Part shown: piece after piece, positions 62,697-64,000 of the stretch | Position numbering within the stretch: the stretch's first letter is position 1 | How the letters are laid out: every line of letters starts with the position of its first letter | Assembly (NCBI RefSeq): GCF_038024035.1 | Contig: NZ_CP150664.1 | Location: forward strand, 558,001 to 622,000 | Direction: 5' to 3' | Source: Polaribacter pacificus | Lineage (GTDB): Bacteria > Bacteroidota > Bacteroidia > Flavobacteriales > Flavobacteriaceae | Length of the DNA: 64,000 nucleotides | Position numbers and translations under genes: made by a program | Notes under the pieces: model-generated | What the model was told of the DNA's origin: nothing | Database searches by the model: none | What the model saw: only the letters and a program-made list of their open reading frames with translations

Positions 62697-63638
62697 ATGA
62701 AATACCTTGTTTTTATATTCTTATTGCTAAGTACTAGTTGGGTTTATTCTCAAAAAAACTACAGCAAATCAATCAGCCTAGTTACTGACAATGATTTGTA
62801 TACATCTACCTATCGGGATCGTTATTATTCTAATGGCTTATTTGTTAAGTTTCAATATTTAGGGACTACAGAAGCCAATCAGATCGAAAAAAAAATCCAC
62901 AGTTTTGAAATTGGTCACTTAATGTACACACCGTACAAATCAACCTTAATTTTTCCAAGCAGTCACGACAGACCTTTTGCAGGTGTTTTATTTGCCCAAT
63001 ATGGCAATCATCGCTATTATAAAAATGAACATATTTTTAGCAGTCAAGTACAGCTAGGAATCCTTGGACCAAGCAGCAAAGCTAAAGAACTGCAAAATTA
63101 CATACATTCTATCTATGGTTTTCCAGAAGCAGTGGGTTGGAAATATCAAATTAAAGAAGCACTGGTGCTAAATCTTAATCTAAGTTATGTGCATTTTTTA
63201 AGCAGAAATAGTGCTGGTAATTTTGATATAAGCTCTTATTCAAAGGCCAATCTAGGAACTTTGTTTACAGACATCTCTACAGGTCTTTATCTCCGATTTG
63301 GTTTTAAATCCTTGCAAAAAAACTACGAAACCATTGGCTTTCAATCAAATATTTCTAAACACAAGCAAAAAGTTAAAGAATCCTTTATTTTTGTAAAACC
63401 AATGCTAGGCTACTATGCCTATGATGCAACTGTGTCTGGTAGTTTTTTAAACGATGAGAGTCCTATTACTTTTAATACTGTGCCATTTCAATTTAGTCTA
63501 GCAATTGGTTATCGTTACGCTGCCAAGCGTTTTGATTACGGTTATACCTATCATTTATATACAAAAAAGGCAGACAATACTAAAATAGACCCTACCAACA
63601 ATTACGGTAGTATTTTTATTGGTTATAACTTTAATTAA
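62697..63638 (+). CDS. LpxR-family outer-membrane lipid A deacylase
   Basis: 313 residues. The signal peptide ends near VYSQ (19). The DUF2219/LpxR signature is VTDNDLYTSTYRDRYYSNGLFVKF, containing the catalytic-site Asn/Asp and the DRYYSNG calcium/substrate motif, followed by HDRPFAGVLFAQYG. The rest is a 12-stranded outer-membrane barrel ending GSIFIGYNFN. LpxR removes the 3'-acyloxyacyl chain of lipid A in Salmonella; in Bacteroidota the exact bond cut is unproven. The stop overlaps the convergent helicase gene by 4 bp. Confidence 0.87.
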   Translation: MKYLVFIFLLLSTSWVYSQKNYSKSISLVTDNDLYTSTYRDRYYSNGLFVKFQYLGTTEANQIEKKIHSFEIGHLMYTPYKSTLIFPSSHDRPFAGVLFAQYGNHRYYKNEHIFSSQVQLGILGPSSKAKELQNYIHSIYGFPEAVGWKYQIKEALVLNLNLSYVHFLSRNSAGNFDISSYSKANLGTLFTDISTGLYLRFGFKSLQKNYETIGFQSNISKHKQKVKESFIFVKPMLGYYAYDATVSGSFLNDESPITFNTVPFQFSLAIGYRYAAKRFDYGYTYHLYTKKADNTKIDPTNNYGSIFIGYNFN

Positions 63639-64000
63639 TCACTAAAGGCGTCGTCTTTAAAACCCAATAAATACAACTTGTCTTGTGCTCTTGTAACTGC
63701 TGTGTACAACCAACGCAAATAAGCTGTATTGATACCATCTACTAAATAAGGTTGCTCTATAAAGACTGTTTTCCATTGGCCCCCTTGAGATTTATGACAA
63801 GTCATGGCATAAGAAAACTTAATCTGGAGTGCATTAAAATACTTGTTGTTCTTTATTGCTAACAATTGCTTGTACTTAGAACTTTCATGAGCGTAATCTT
63901 CTTTTACCGCCTGATATAATTCATTTGATTGCTCATAGCTTAAAGAAGGTTGCTCACTTGTTAATGTATCTAACAGCAAAACGGTTTCAAAGGGTTGTTG
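63635..64000 (-). CDS. RecD-like/UvrD-family helicase, C-terminal end
   Basis: The last 121 codons of a gene that starts beyond the window. The UvrD_C_2 motif FSYAMTCHKSQGGQWKTVFIEQ is followed by LRWLYTAVTRAQDKLYLLGF, as in RecD/RecD2 and exonuclease V alpha-like ATP-dependent helicases. The frame is open to the window edge. The helicase core and any N-terminal domain are not visible, so the subtype is uncertain. Confidence 0.85.
   Translation of the reverse strand, partial: QQPFETVLLLDTLTSEQPSLSYEQSNELYQAVKEDYAHESSKYKQLLAIKNNKYFNALQIKFSYAMTCHKSQGGQWKTVFIEQPYLVDGINTAYLRWLYTAVTRAQDKLYLLGFKDDAFSD

Noticed and set aside
1-64000. tRNA or rRNA genes, insertion sequences and replication origin
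   Set aside because: No tRNA-like cloverleaf, rRNA segment, transposase or DnaA-box cluster was found in the intergenic regions on reading both strands.

Overview
The window looks like chromosomal DNA from a marine-type member of the Flavobacteriaceae (Bacteroidota). The evidence is AT-rich sequence, promoters of the TTG-N17-23-TAnnTTTG type, almost no Shine-Dalgarno sequences, frequent TTG or GTG starts, two cell-surface proteins and a nuclease with type IX secretion (T9SS) C-terminal domains, and Flavobacteriaceae-style DnaX, MiaE, MnmE and RplI-RpsR-RpsF loci. No rRNA, tRNA, CRISPR array or insertion sequence was seen.

Layout. 0-5 kb: truncated tyrosine recombinase, YdeI-like protein, TrmH, a frameshifted sirtuin, then an AT-rich pair made of a C10 (streptopain-like) protease lipoprotein and a small lipoprotein. 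5-7.7 kb: L9-S18-S6 operon and a fatty-acid-hydroxylase gene, separated by 20 perfect copies of a 7-bp repeat. 7.7-13 kb: outer-membrane protein, anti-sigma-like protein, ECF sigma factor, a second 7-bp repeat tract, PriA. 13-22.5 kb: MepB-like pair, RecG, rRNA m5C methyltransferase, secreted endonuclease I, PurL. 22.5-30.7 kb: an FtsX/MacB-type ABC exporter divergent from an NtrC-type regulator and its kinase, with a candidate sigma-54 promoter and upstream dyad between them. 30.7-42.6 kb: two acyl-CoA synthetases, MsrA, DnaX, a glucosaminidase, a cation/proton antiporter, MiaE, MnmE.

42.6-48 kb is the most unusual part. A multi-PAS histidine kinase, interrupted at a G9 tract, overlaps the start of a NarL/LuxR-type response regulator by one base. 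Next to it lie a stand-alone receiver protein with an (AAC)9-encoded Asn run and a 776-bp interval holding two tandem, diverged copies of a small-RNA-like unit (promoter, C-rich unpaired segments, hairpin terminator). Both units, the receiver gene and one degenerate site share a dyad TAAGNANNNTGCTTA placed exactly 38 bp ahead of a TANNTTTA -7 box. This resembles the logic of the GacS/GacA-RsmY/Z systems of Gammaproteobacteria, but here in a flavobacterium. The leaders of the two large T9SS adhesins that follow (48.3-58.5 kb) carry the same C-rich motif near their predicted 5' ends. The proposed circuit (kinase, regulator, C-rich RNAs, surface adhesins) is inference.

58.5-64 kb: cysteine desulfurase, Smr protein, a phosphatase-like protein lacking its active-site Arg, two PPK2 polyphosphate kinases, an LpxR-like lipid A deacylase and the end of a RecD-like helicase.
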